Shown: positions 49,101 through 60,200, counted from the stretch's first letter. The stretch is 64,000 nt of DNA from Watersipora subatra (GCF_963576615.1 NC_088712.1:57863010-57927009), one strand, 5' to 3'. Program-made: numbers and translations. The notes: generated by a model not told the origin, from the letters alone.

Positions 49101-51252
49101 AACTGTCTAATGTAGTAAAGTTTTTTTTCAAGGATATCCCGGGCTTCATCAGCAATTTGGGAAATATACTGAACAAAAGAAGATATACAAGAATCAGTAT
49201 CTCCCTCACTTACAAAACACTTTGGATCCTTAAATCCGGGTACATTTGAACAAACTGATATACTCATCAATTCGTGTCTCGATGTGAATGTAACCGAATT
49301 GGAATTTGGTGGAAGGTCGGATTTTGGAAGATAACACTCGATATCATAGGTGATTAAAAAGGGATAATAAGTATCTTCCTCAGCCACGGATATTCCTATC
49401 TCTCGTTTCAGTTGTTCGAAAATTGTAGGTGTTGCCTTAAACTTTCCTCCTTCGAAGATGAAGTTTGTTACTACTTCTTGACTACATTTATGTCTATTGA
49501 AATTTCCTCTTTTTGTAAAGCTCACTTCACAGGAAGGACAACTAAACCCTTTAGTATAAGCATTAACATCCTTGATGAAACTGAAATGAGAGTTCTGCAA
49601 ATCGAGGAAGAGTTCCTTTCCCTCTTTTTGGGACGATGTCCAGATGACTGTTGAGGTTTCATCAGCATTCAGAGAAAATATGGTTATACGGAGGTCAAAA
49701 CATTTCTCAAGAGAAATTAAGTCTCCTAACTCAATTCCAGGAAAATTATTCATCAGATCTTTGTAGGATGAGGAAGAAGAAATGTGTTTTGAGTACTTTT
49801 GAAATAGCACCTTCACAAGTTGCTGTTTTGGTCTTTGTCTGGTGCAACTACATCGGTTTGAACACTTACACATTACCTTCAATGCTAAACATCTGAAGAA
49901 ACAGAGATTGTCTGTGTAAGGAGTGCAGCTACGAGGAATGTTATGCATAGTGATTACATGTCGATTGTTAAGAATGTGAGTCGGAAGATCTGAAGCCAAT
50001 CCTATTTGCCCCATTCCAATCAATTTATAGAAATAGAATGAAATATTGGTAATTACATTCAATTTCCAAGCTGTATTCGGGCGTTCTCGAATCGCTATAG
50101 CAGCAAGATCTTGTCTTGTCAATTCTTCAAAGAAATTCTGTAGTTCCTGTCTTGTTGTAATCAGTTTTGCTTTTTTGAAAATTGTAGCATTATTCGATGA
50201 AGCATGAAAATATCTTAATTCTCCTGAAGTTTTATGTTCAAGAATGCATCCCACACTACAATTTAACTTAGCTCTTGTTTGTAACCCATTCCAAGTTGTC
50301 AACATCTCGTTCCATATTCTTTCCGAATGGTTTGGAGTTGGAAGTTCTGCTTGAGGAATATTTCCATTCCATAAATTTACGTTTAACGTTTCAACAACTC
50401 TTCCTCGTCGTCTTTTTGTTTTCATAGCATTCCAATATCTTCTTATTAACTCATCCCATTCCTCATCATCATTAACAGGAATGATATCCTGATTATCTTG
50501 TTCTCTTTCATTTTCGATAGGAACGATGGGCTCGACTCTATCATTAATACCAACTAAATTGTCATCATCAGCGTCCACTTCATTTTCGTTTCTTTCGATT
50601 TGATTTGTAGGTTGATCAGATAAATATCTATTTTCTTCGATTTCATTTGTATTTTCTTCTTCTGATACATCTGATTCATCGGATTCATCATCAGCAAGAT
50701 TTCGAGTAATAGGAGTTACTGTTATCTTAGATCGACTAAGATCTCCTCTTCCAATTTGAGTTGAAGCAGAACGAAATGAAGAATGATGAGAAACAATCTT
50801 TACTTTTTCGAAAATGAAAGGGGGATTGGAAACTTGTATAATAATCGAGGCATCATCATCATCATCATATTCGTGATATTGTTCCGAAGAATCATTAGTT
50901 GATGTTGTAAACGATTCTGAACTTTCATTCGATTGGAGATGAATGTGTTTAACATGTCTTTTGAGGTTTGATTTTTTGTTAAATGAAGTCGAACATTCTA
51001 AGCAGATATATTTATTAGCTGAAACGGATGATACACTTCTTTCCCTACTTCTGCTTCTTTCTCTATTATCAATTGAAGTGGAAGGAGCAGAATTTTCCGA
51101 TGAAATTAAATTATGCTCTCGTGAAAGCTTGAACATCTTTGAGGAAGATTTCCAGCTGCCAAGAATTAAAAATCTCATTTTACTATTCTCTCTACATTTA
51201 TTCATTCATTAAAAATTTTTTCCACCAATTATTGTAAATCAACTCACCTCAT
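46175..51252 (-). CDS. polB: Protein-primed family B DNA polymerase with spliceosomal introns
   Basis: Residue numbers count from the ATG at 51,205. An N-terminal C2H2 finger (66-88) and an acidic linker precede an OTU-like block (DNLCFFRCLA about 432, His about 540) and a second finger (556-574). The exonuclease follows: YDIECYL about 620, FNSQNYDLN about 753, YNNLDVVPF about 886. Polymerase motifs are VDANALYLWSMMQEMP about 1011, an FHGCFWHGHNC...WECEW insert resembling Vsr-type nucleases, NSSYGKT about 1323, then MDTDSAYM and SKTY. Two introns must be removed, 47,077-46,967 and 46,874-46,746; the join restores KMDIPVHIGFSIL and RYFDRKDFQYV in frame, giving about 1,596 aa. A third intron, 51,247-51,156, would remove the ATG at 51,205, with the start at 51,252 (MS|WKSSSKMF). 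Replicates the element from its ends. Confidence 0.88.
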
Positions 51253-51321
51253 CAGATTTGCTCCAGTCTCCTTCTGAATGGGAAGATGCCGGATACATTT
51301 CCTTGATGTATTCAAATTTCG

Positions 51322-52090
51322 GAGATATATAATCCAGTGAAACAGAGATAATCCAAAGTTCTGAGAGAAGATTATACATAGATATCCAAATTGTAGAATT
51401 AATCCAAACTTTTGTGAGATATATAATCCAGTTAGTTCGGAGAAATATAATCCAGTGAAACAGAGATAATCCAAAATTCTGAGAGAAGATTATACATAGA
51501 TATCCAAATTGTAGAATTAATCCAAACTTTTGTGCGATATATAATCCAGTTAATTCGGAGAAATATAATCCAAAGTTCTGAGAGAAGATTATACGTAGAT
51601 ATCCAAATTGTAGAATTAATCCAAACTTTTGTGAGATATATAATCCAGTTAGTTCGGAGAAATATAATCCAGTGAAACAGAGATAATCCAAAGTTCTGAG
51701 AGAAGATTATACATAGATATCCAAATTGTAGAATTAATCCAAACTTTTGTGAGATATATAATCCAGTTAGTTCGGAGAAATATAATCCAGTGAAACAGAG
51801 ATAATCCAAAGTTCTGAGAGAAGATTATACATAGATATCCAAATTGTAGAATTAATCCAAACTTTTGTGAGATATATAATCCAGTTAGTTCGGAGAAATA
51901 TAATCCAAAGTTCTGAGAGAAGATTATACGTAGATATCCAAATTGTAGAATTAATCCAAACTTTTGTGAGATATATAATCCAGTTAGTTCGGAGAAATAT
52001 AATCCAAAGTTCTGAGAGAAGATTATACGTAGATATCCAAATTGTAGAATTAATCCAAACTTTTGTGAGATATATAATCCAGTTAGGTAT
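51322..52090. repeat. 118/99-bp tandem array rich in TAATCC
   Basis: The landmark TTCTGAGAGAAGATTATAC occurs at 51,359, 51,477, 51,576, 51,694, 51,812, 51,911 and 52,010. Unit lengths are therefore 118, 99, 118, 118, 99 and 99 bp. The long unit differs by one 19-bp block (CCAGTGAAACAGAGATAAT). Each long unit has four TAATCC motifs, each short one three, about 25 in all. The array lies between the polymerase start and a minus-strand TATA box, so it would be in the polymerase 5' leader. The overlapping open frames here follow from the repeat. Confidence 0.9.
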
Positions 52091-52143
52091 AGAAATAGTT
52101 CGAAAAAAACTCTCGATAATGGTGAGTCCATCAAACTTGGCTG

Positions 52144-52151
52144 TATTTATA
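52144..52151 (-). promoter_or_regulatory. TATA box for the leftward (polymerase) transcript
   Basis: On the minus strand GTATAAATAC is a canonical TATA box. A start about 30 nt further would produce a long leader through the 118/99-bp array into the polymerase gene. The assignment is inferred from position. Confidence 0.5.
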
Positions 52152-52220
52152 CTAGTCAAGTTCAAGGAGGTGGAACCTGCACAAAAGCTATAAATCACTT
52201 CTAATCCAACTTGTCTCACT

Positions 52221-52605
52221 CAACTTTCGCGAAATTGGATTTCGCGAAAGTGAATTTCGCGAAATTGGATTTCGCGAAATTACACATTATATATATTATA
52301 TAGTCAACTTTCGCGAAATTGAATTTCGCGAAAAGTGAATTTCGCGAAATTGGATTTCGCGAAATTACACATTATATATATTATATAGTCAACTTTCGCG
52401 AAATTGAATTTCGCGAAAAGTGAATTTCGCGAAATTGGATTTCGCGAAATTACACATTATATATATTATATAGTCAACTTTCGCGAAATTGAATTTCGCG
52501 AAAAGTGAATTTCGCGAAATTGGATTTCGCGAAATTACACATTATATATATTATATAGTCAACTTTCGCGAAATTGAATCTCGCGATTTTCAATTTCGCG
52601 AAAAG
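52221..52605. repeat. 85-bp tandem array of TTTCGCGAAA palindromes
   Basis: CAACTTTCGCG begins at 52,221, 52,305, 52,390, 52,475 and 52,560, giving an 84/85-bp period. Each unit has four copies of the palindrome TTTCGCGAAA (or one-base variants) followed by ACACATTATATATATTATAT. About 17 palindromes occur in total, and the last partial unit is diverged. The array sits between the divergent promoters, where an iteron-type control or replication site would be expected. Confidence 0.92.
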
Positions 52606-52673
52606 TCTTCTGATATTATGGATGATGCAACTAAATTTATCAAAACTCATTAATCATTTGATGAGGAGAATTG

Positions 52674-52680
52674 TATATAA
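52674..52680 (+). promoter_or_regulatory. TATA box of the rightward gene
   Basis: TATATAA at 52,674-52,680 is followed about 34 nt later by an initiator-like TCAGT (52,706-52,710) and by the ATG at 52,750. Confidence 0.55.
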
Positions 52681-52749
52681 CCAGCAGAATTTTACTAAAA
52701 CGATATCAGTTCTTCATTCAAACTCAGAGAATTAACACACTACACAACT

Positions 52750-53667
52750 ATGGAGGATAATACTCAATCTGGAGTGATAAAACCTGGATCGAATAGTTCA
52801 GTGAAGATGACGAAAAAGAGAATTTCACCTATAACTCTTTCTAACACGACTCCTTCAACGAAGAAGAAGAAATCCAACCAAATCGAAACGAATTTGGAGC
52901 AAAGGGTAAAAGATGTGGCAGACAAGTTAAGAACATTAAGTAAGGCTACTTTAATGGAAGCAAAATCATTGCAGAGAATGTCAGATCTTTCAATAGGATT
53001 GATTATGGAGGTGACAAAAACGGAAGAAGCTCATTCGATCCATGGAGCGTGCTGTATCATTCACTTCAACTATGTGGAAAATGGGATTAGTAAATCTACT
53101 GCTGTATTTGCTCCACAACGATTTCTGGATGGATCGCTGTCTTATCCAAGTATTATGGTATATCTTGGATTAAAACCTAAGGCTAATGGACAGGGAAGTT
53201 ACCATGACTTAAGAAGAGTAACAGAAGGAACCTCAACTCCCTCAGACATGAAACGTACTCTAGCCAATCTGAGATCGAAGAAACTTGAAAAACTTATACA
53301 ACATTTCGAGATTCGTCATCTCAAGGAGTTCAAAGCACCATCTATTTTCCACTATCACAATGTTGGAGCAAGTGAATACAAAGATGGTGAAGGCAATGTG
53401 GATGTGGTACCAACTGTAGCATTTTCAACCAAAGTTGATGGAGAGGAAGTTCAAGGAACTTTAACGATGCCTTCGAGATGTGCCCTTTCGTTGAAAGAAA
53501 ATTATCCGGGTATCATTATATACAAGGGGCTAGTAACATCTCACAATACTCGCGAATACTACGATGTAGTAGTCATGGGACATGAAGAAGCAAGCAGATT
53601 TTACGAGAGTTCGGTACAATGCAAAAAGGATCCTGCTATCTCACTTATTTCCGATGACGATGAGTGA
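52750..53667 (+). CDS. Element-encoded basic protein, possible nucleic-acid-binding protein (305 aa)
   Basis: The N-terminal ~45 residues are Lys/Ser/Thr-rich with KKRIS and STKKKKS, likely nuclear localisation. Two beta-rich halves follow, each with a similar ending: residues ~83-145 (FNYVENG..STAVFAPQRFLDG) and ~220-277 (FSTKVDGEEVQGTLTMPSR...YYDVVVMG). The F.P.RF pattern after a beta hairpin recalls small OB-fold-like proteins found with protein-primed polymerases, so an ssDNA-binding role is plausible but unproven. The C-terminus ISLISDDDE looks like a SUMO-interacting motif. The only rightward gene of the element; AATAAA lies at 53,991-53,996. Confidence 0.75.
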   Translation: MEDNTQSGVIKPGSNSSVKMTKKRISPITLSNTTPSTKKKKSNQIETNLEQRVKDVADKLRTLSKATLMEAKSLQRMSDLSIGLIMEVTKTEEAHSIHGACCIIHFNYVENGISKSTAVFAPQRFLDGSLSYPSIMVYLGLKPKANGQGSYHDLRRVTEGTSTPSDMKRTLANLRSKKLEKLIQHFEIRHLKEFKAPSIFHYHNVGASEYKDGEGNVDVVPTVAFSTKVDGEEVQGTLTMPSRCALSLKENYPGIIIYKGLVTSHNTREYYDVVVMGHEEASRFYESSVQCKKDPAISLISDDDE

Positions 53668-53689
53668 TTGATGAACAACTCGATACAAA

Positions 53690-53879
53690 CTTCGTTTTAA
53701 AGAATGTACATGATCATTTTCTTATATATATTCAATGTTTCATTTATACTATATTATCTTTATTCTGACTTATCTACTTGTACACTTCGTTTTAAAGAAT
53801 GTACATGAACATTTTCTTATATATATTCAATGTTTCATTTATACTATATTATCTTTATTGTGACTTATCTACTTGTACA
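53690..53879. repeat. 95-bp unit repeated twice in tandem
   Basis: CTTCGTTTTAAAGAATGTAC begins at 53,690 and 53,785. The two units differ at only two or so positions. It lies directly 3' of the 305-aa gene. Confidence 0.85.
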
Positions 53880-54109
53880 TTTCATATATTTCAAGTTAAA
53901 CATAAACTATTTTATTTTTATTGAAACGAAATGATGATGGAAATAATGAATAATACATATAAATATATCTTTTAAAGTGAATAATTTTGTAATAAAACTG
54001 ATCTTTCATTCAACATATATAAAAAAACCGAAAATAAAAATCCTTAAAATTCTTAACCATTCAAGAGCTTCAACATTACAAAAACATCAAATCTTCAAAA
54101 AAAATAACT

Positions 54110-54225
54110 TTGTACATAAACACTTTCTCATATATATTCAACGTTCTCAAATATATAACATTCTCCACTTTGCACATAAACACTTTCTCATATATATTCC
54201 ATGTTTCAAATATATAACAATCTCC
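54110..54225. repeat. ~60-bp direct duplication at inner edge of right terminal repeat
   Basis: 'acataaacactttctcatat' occurs at about 54,114 and 54,174, each followed by an 'aaatatataaca' block. The second copy runs into the right terminal inverted repeat. Confidence 0.65.
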
Positions 54226-54697
54226 GGAAGATCAACCCCTCGGTGTCCCAGATATTAACCCCCTCACTCATCCGCTAGGTAATCTCTCGCTCTCCTCGAT
54301 AATCCGCGAGATCCACTCCGGAAAACCATCCAGCCCTCGATGTCCCAGATATTCACCCCCACTATTCCACCGATAATCGGCGACGATTCGCCCGACTAAT
54401 CCGCGACGATTCTCCAGACTAATCCCGCGATAATCCGCGTTCAATCGGATGACTCATCCCCCGCTAATCCGATGACTCATCCACAGATAATCCGCCGATT
54501 ACGCCAGGAGCGGATCCGTAACCCCTCGAATTCAACCCCCTACTCTACACCACAATTTCCCCCCAAACCCCAACATCTCATTCAACTCCACACGATTCAA
54601 TCTACACCCCTAGCCAATTTAATTCACAACCCCCCTTTTTCTATCCCCCCGCTGGATCCGTCACTTTTATGTGTAGATCTGCTCTCTATATACTACT
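54207..54697 (-). repeat. Right terminal inverted repeat, ~491 bp
   Basis: Reverse complement of 43,284-43,775. Proline-rich frames beginning MTHPQIIRR occur in both copies simply because the repeats match; I do not call them genes. Confidence 0.9.
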
Positions 54698-54703
54698 ACC
54701 AAC
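54698..54703. repeat. Right target-site duplication ACCAAC
   Basis: Identical to 43,278-43,283, marking the right edge of the inserted element. Confidence 0.85.
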
Positions 54704-56234
54704 TACAAATTAAAATTTGCAGTTTTAAAATTGAAATGTTTATAAAATCGCATAAACCCATCAAATGCATGCATATATGAGAATAGCTGCACAAACGGTT
54801 TTTAACATAAAGAAAGCTTCTAGTTTATCAACATTAGCAAAACTAAAACAAACGTATTATTTTAGATTATACAATACATTATGCAATATTTTACACACAT
54901 AATATATATTATATATCATGCTTCAATATTTTATTTCATTTATGAATGATTTAATCATGAATTTTATTTCATAAACCATTTTAGTAGTACTTAACCATTG
55001 AACAAACATTGCAGATTTTCAAACACTAAAGAAAAAACTCCTACCGTATGATAAAACCCGTTGCTGCTACAAACACAGTTGTCTGCTCTTTTCTAAAGTA
55101 AACCTAGTAAATGTATATAACCCCTTAAAACTACATTAAGATTGAACTATAAAGCTTGAATACTTTAAAAACTATCGAAAAAGTTACATGTTCCCATATT
55201 GTGTACATGATAATATGCCCATTAACATCTTATACAAAATATTCAAAAACCATCGAAAAGTACTTCACAAACATCTTTTTATTGCAAATCTGCAAAAATT
55301 CTTTTTGAACATTATAACAAAGGTAAATCAAGTAATTTTTAATATTCTGTTTATAACACGCCTTGTTTAACCACAAAAGTTAAAACGAAGAGCATAAGTT
55401 ACAAGGCTTGATGACAAACATGTGATAACATCAATAAGGGTAGATAAGTTGAATATTTGACTAGTTCTGTATGTCTAGTTAAAAGCCAGCAGTAATACTA
55501 AACTCTTTGCACTTTGAGACAAAACTGTTCAATTTTTATTAAATCGTAGAGAGAAGAATGATTAACTATTTTTAAGGAATCTATGTTAGTTCTGTTAATA
55601 TAATGCATGTCTGTCAATTATAACAAATATACTGCTTCAAGAAAGTAAAATTAAGTCAATACTTGAAGCAATGTAGAACTTTTGGGTTAACACCATATGA
55701 ATAAAGAGTGCGTGGTACATGGCTACAATAGCAAATTATGAGCACAAATTAAACACCTCAAAATAAAAGAGAACTAAATTGAATCGGATGTTGTAGAAAA
55801 AGCGAATAACAATTTTAAAATACTGAAATAATTTATATTAGTTAAAGGCTGATTGATGGACCTGTGATGAGATGATGTACAATCATGTTTATTTATATAC
55901 TACCTTTTATGCAAGCTGCTGATCTGGTAGTTCACTTGAATGAAACCAGTACTTTACATGAAAACTGATAGACTAGTGTGATGCCTGTGGAAGTTTTACT
56001 GGCTCGTAGACAAATAAGAAGCTCTTCTTTAAATGGGATCTATTTTGGGAACATCCAATTTGCAAAACACTTTTATGATGCAGTAAACTTGATTTTAGTT
56101 TTTCACGCAACAAAAACTGAAGTTTTCTAGACGCCTTATTCACTACTAGTACCCGTCGACCCAGTTTGCCATAAGAGATTGCCAGTTGTACTGATAAATC
56201 ACAGAAAATGGCTGTGTGGACAACCATTCAGACT
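54704..56234. other. Intergenic DNA right of the element
   Basis: AT-rich, with short open frames only. No gene or repeat boundary recognised. Confidence 0.35.
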
Positions 56235-56370
56235 CATCAGAAGGCAGTAGAAGAGCGCAGTTGTTAGTGTAGAGCTAGTATGCTATGAGCCGAGAGTTCA
56301 AATCCTGTATGATGCTTTCCTTTTTTCAACCATGACCTTGGACAGACGGACACAGCTTTTATTATAATAA
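56235..56370 (+). repeat. tRNA-derived SINE (GTTGTTAGTG family)
   Basis: A tRNA-like head with 'gttgttagtgtagagctagt' and B box GAGTTCAAATCC is followed by 'tgtatgatgc' and 'ccttggacagacggacac', then an A-rich end. The same order is found at 59,605-59,745 and partly at 63,415-63,550. Confidence 0.65.
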
Positions 56371-56641
56371 AAAATGGTTAAATTTTAAATAAATAAATGT
56401 AACAGTATAAAATAAAATGACTAAAAAAAATAAAATGACACTCAGTCTGATTAGTCTAAAAATTTCATTTTGCTAGCTCTGCTGTAGCAGAACCAGGTTG
56501 CGCCTTTTAAACCGGGAAGGTCAGCCTGAAGAGATCATAGCAACTACAGACTCTCTCATATGTACCATCAGTTAAATAGCTGCTACTTTCAATGCTCTTC
56601 ATCAGCAATCTCTCTTTAAATATTCTATAGGCGGTTGAACC

Positions 56642-56845
56642 ATGTCTCAGAGTATTCTTCTCATAACTGTAATCTTCTCGTTAACGCTGCTGTCGCATGG
56701 CGAGTTCGCGAGAGGCGCTTGTACTGAACTGCGCATTTGTTTCCTTATTACAGCCAGAGAATTCACCTTCAGGCTGCAGTATGCTTCTCAAAGTAAAAGT
56801 TGGTTGTTTTGTCTTCAAGTCTTCATAAATACAGCCAAAGCCTGA
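56642..56845 (+). CDS. Possible signal-peptide exon or small secreted peptide (67 aa frame)
   Basis: The frame starts with a typical signal peptide (SILLITVIFSLTLLSHG) in good context. The rest (FARGACTELRICFLI..) has no recognised domain. It lies 450 bp upstream of the cyclase promoter. It might be an orphan first exon of a related gene or chance. Confidence 0.3.
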   Translation: MSQSILLITVIFSLTLLSHGEFARGACTELRICFLITAREFTFRLQYASQSKSWLFCLQVFINTAKA

Positions 56846-57212
56846 AAACTTTATTATTCTAGAAGTTGTCTTCTACTTCCGAACCAAACAAAATGCTGGT
56901 GAACGCACACACCAGCTACAGTGTTTTGGCGCTAGCAAGATAGTTTTATAATTTTATTATCTAGCCAGTTTAGGACAACATTTTGGAATTGCATTTGTAA
57001 ATGTAGTAAACCATTCAAGACGTGAAAACACCAATAAAAAGTAACGTTGCGTACAAGATAACAAACCAAAGTTAATGATTGTTATAGCAGCTTTAATAAA
57101 GCAAGACTATTGCTGCATTTACAAGTAATCAAATCTATGGTCTATGAAGGGTACACTTCATCAATAGCTGTTGTCACGGTACTCTAACTTTGATGCCAGC
57201 TTGACTCTGCCC

Positions 57213-57218
57213 TATATA
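57213..57218 (+). promoter_or_regulatory. TATA box of the cyclase-family gene
   Basis: TATATA in 'gccctatatattctac' lies about 30 nt upstream of an initiator-like TCAGATT (about 57,244) and 79 nt before the ATG at 57,292. Confidence 0.5.
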
Positions 57219-57291
57219 TTCTACTTGACTGTGTTACTTGGTATCAGATTCAGAGCAGTGCTTGAGACAGCTTTATTCCCCTAAAAGAAAA

Positions 57292-60200
57292 ATGGCTACT
57301 CGCTCAATGCTGGTACGTTTCATATTATCTAACTTTAAATTAGAAGAAACACTATTCGATGATAACAAATATTTTTCTATTATTTGCATGTTAATTTTAA
57401 CGATTTTCTTTGGCGTTTAGGGTGAAATATGGAAGTATAGATATTTCCTTATATAAACCTTGCAGATTTGGTGGTTTGCTTATGTAAGAATTATGTAAGA
57501 AATAATTACAAAACAAAACAAATAACAATTATGTAAAAAATTTTGTCAAAAGAAAAATTCATTTGATCACGTCTTAATAATTTCCAGAAGAATTGCTATT
57601 AACTTATCCAACTGATTTTTTGCTGAATAGAAATAAACATAAAATGCAAATAATAAAACATAACGAACATAAATGAACTTATTATACAAGCAACCAGAAG
57701 TAATAATGATTTTTGAAAGTTTTGTGCCAATATTGAAATAGTCCAAAATTAAATAGAATAAATTTTTACTATAAATTTAAACTTGCTCACAACTTGTAAC
57801 ATATACAATGTAAGTCAAGTGAGTAGTAATAATGGGCATGATTCACATAATGATCATCGAACGGTAACATAAAACGCATTCAAACTCATTCTGATGTCAT
57901 TTCCTCAATTGCTTTTGAACTGTTCTATTACTAACAATGTAAAACAATAAGAATGGCTTATCCTTGTGGCTTAGCCTTAAATGACGAGAGTTCAAATTCA
58001 GTATGGTGGTCGTTTTTCGTTGCTAAAACTTTTTCGCGATAGCTGAACAAAGGAACAATGGACAAATGACAGAAAAACACTGAAATTCATATAGATATAA
58101 TATATCATATATATTATACATGTATAATATACATAATATATTATATATAATATATTGTGTATATATTTATATATATACATTATATATAATGTATTATATA
58201 TAATATATAGATTACATTACATACATATATATAAGAAATATATGTAATAAAAAGTATACATGAGTGATATATACATGTATGTTATTATATATAGAATATT
58301 ATATATTATAATCAATTTTTTTTTTTTAATTTTTTTAGATATGGTGCAAAAATAAACAAAAAGAAATAAAAAGGTATTTGCATAGAGTGTCATGAATGTA
58401 AAAACAACAATCTAAACAAGGAAGACTTGAAACTGCTAAGTTTCAATATGCATTTTATCTTTTTTGACAAAAGATTAAAATAATTAGCAATACAATTGTT
58501 GAGTGCATCTTAGGGTAAGTATAAAATAAAATCATTGTGCTATAATAATTAATATTGCAGGTAGTTATGTGTTGCTTTGCACTACTTGAAAGTAGTCTGG
58601 GAGCAATGAAATACGTCGATCTTTCCCACTCCCTCAATTCACAAACTCACCACTGGCCGGCAAGTAAGTGTTTCACACTCAAGAATCTCTTGTACACTTA
58701 TTAACTGTCGCACCCAAAATTTAATTTGCAGAGCGATTGATTTACCTAAAAACTTATGAGCTCATACCTGTACACGCCTTTATTATTGGTCTAAGAAATT
58801 CAGGTCAAGTTTTCACTACTTTTAGATAAGGACTTCGAGCAGACAGTCATAGCCAATGGGACTTCACCAAACGGAGGCTGGTATGCCAACAATGATATGT
58901 CACTTGGTGAGCATACTGGCACACACCTGGATGCCCCAGCACACTTTGCCATGAATAAGGATGTGTTTTATGCCTCAACCATTCCTGTAGAACGGTAAGA
59001 CACAGTGTCAGCTAAATGAGAGTGATAGACAAGTGTCCACGAATTAGTATATTTGTGAATATTTCAATACACAAACCCTTTGAATGCAATAAACATTAAC
59101 CACTGTTATGCAAAGAATGACAGAAAAAAAAATTTAAGAAATACCCATTTCAATATCTTATATATTTTATTCCAATATATTATATTTTATTTTAATCTGT
59201 TGTAGTATATTATTTTATATTACATCATATTTTATTTAAATCTATTTATATTATGTTAATTTATACTATATTGCATTGTACATGTATTTTCTTTCAATCT
59301 ATTATACTATATTCTATTCAAATATCATATTATATTACACATAATATTTTATGTCTATCTATTATATTATGTCTTTTTTCAAAATATTATATTTCATTTC
59401 AATCTATTATAATATAATTTTTTTAATCTATCATATTTCAATCAATTATATTATATTTTGTTTCAATCTATTAGATATATATTTTATTCTAATCTACTAT
59501 ATTATATTGTATGGTATATTACACTAGCATCTTGGCAATCCGGTGTGCTGCGAGAAGCTGACAGGTGTAATAGCTATACATACAATTATTCTGGAAAGCC
59601 AGGAGGTAGATGAATGGCCGTTGTTAGTGCGTCAGTCTACCATGCAGTGAGTTAGGAGCGCAAACCCTGTATGACGCATTCCCTCTAACCAACCTCCAGC
59701 CGCGGCTTTGGACAGACAAACATGTTATTGTAAAAATTATATTATATACAAATCTATTATTTTTACTGTTCTTTTGCAAGCTTTTTGACGCTGAGTAAAA
59801 AACATTGCAGCCGGATGTTGCAGCTATAAAAACGCGAAGTTTTTATTAACAAAAAAACATTAAGTTTTGAAGTCATCACTTCTCTCATTTTAAGTTGTAA
59901 TAAATACAAGTAATAACAACTCTTTAAGCTAATTCTTTTTAGAAGTAAAATATCATAAACTAGTACAGCTTAACAGTCTTGACAATACCGCTGATAGGGA
60001 GAGTTACCGTGGCCCGGTGGTGTAGAGCGCTAGACCTCCAAACAGGAGGTCTGAGCTTAATTTACATAAAGGTCATCGCTGGTATAACTAATGATGCCCT
60101 AATCTAGATCGCTCCCTAAAATTGGGCATGTCTTCAGTTGTCAAGGGTTCTATGTCACTGGACTCAAACACTTCCAGCCAAGAGCCAAGATTTAGTAAAG

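Larger units (their letters stand above)
43284..54697. mobile_element. Complete 11.4-kb Polinton/Maverick-related element without integrase or capsid genes
   Basis: Termini are inverted repeats starting 5'-AGTAGTATATAGAGAG at 43,284 and ending with the reverse complement at 54,697. The 6-mer ACCAAC flanks both sides (43,278-43,283 and 54,698-54,703). A 5'-AG end and a 6-bp target duplication are hallmarks of Polintons, which insert with a retroviral-type integrase. Inside are, on the minus strand, a protein-primed DNA polymerase (46,175-51,252), two small paralogous ORFs and a signal-peptide ORF, and on the plus strand one 305-aa ORF. Two repeat arrays separate the divergent units. No integrase, FtsK-like ATPase, adenovirus-type protease or capsid protein was recognised, and no room for a large extra gene remains. 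Open ORFs and well-matched ends suggest recent insertion. Confidence 0.88.

Noticed and set aside
51239-52219. Overlapping 125-161-aa minus-strand frames with FGLILQFGYL-type repeats
   Set aside because: They follow from the 118/99-bp array. The 118-bp unit shifts frame by one each time, so a conserved protein is unlikely.
43284-54697. Bidnavirus- or adenovirus-type integrated genome
   Set aside because: The polymerase is of the same broad family, but the 6-bp duplication, 5'-AG ends and lack of capsid genes fit a Polinton-type element better.
60005-60077. Functional tRNA gene
   Set aside because: The 5' arm looks tRNA-like but B box and acceptor pairing are poor; treated as SINE.
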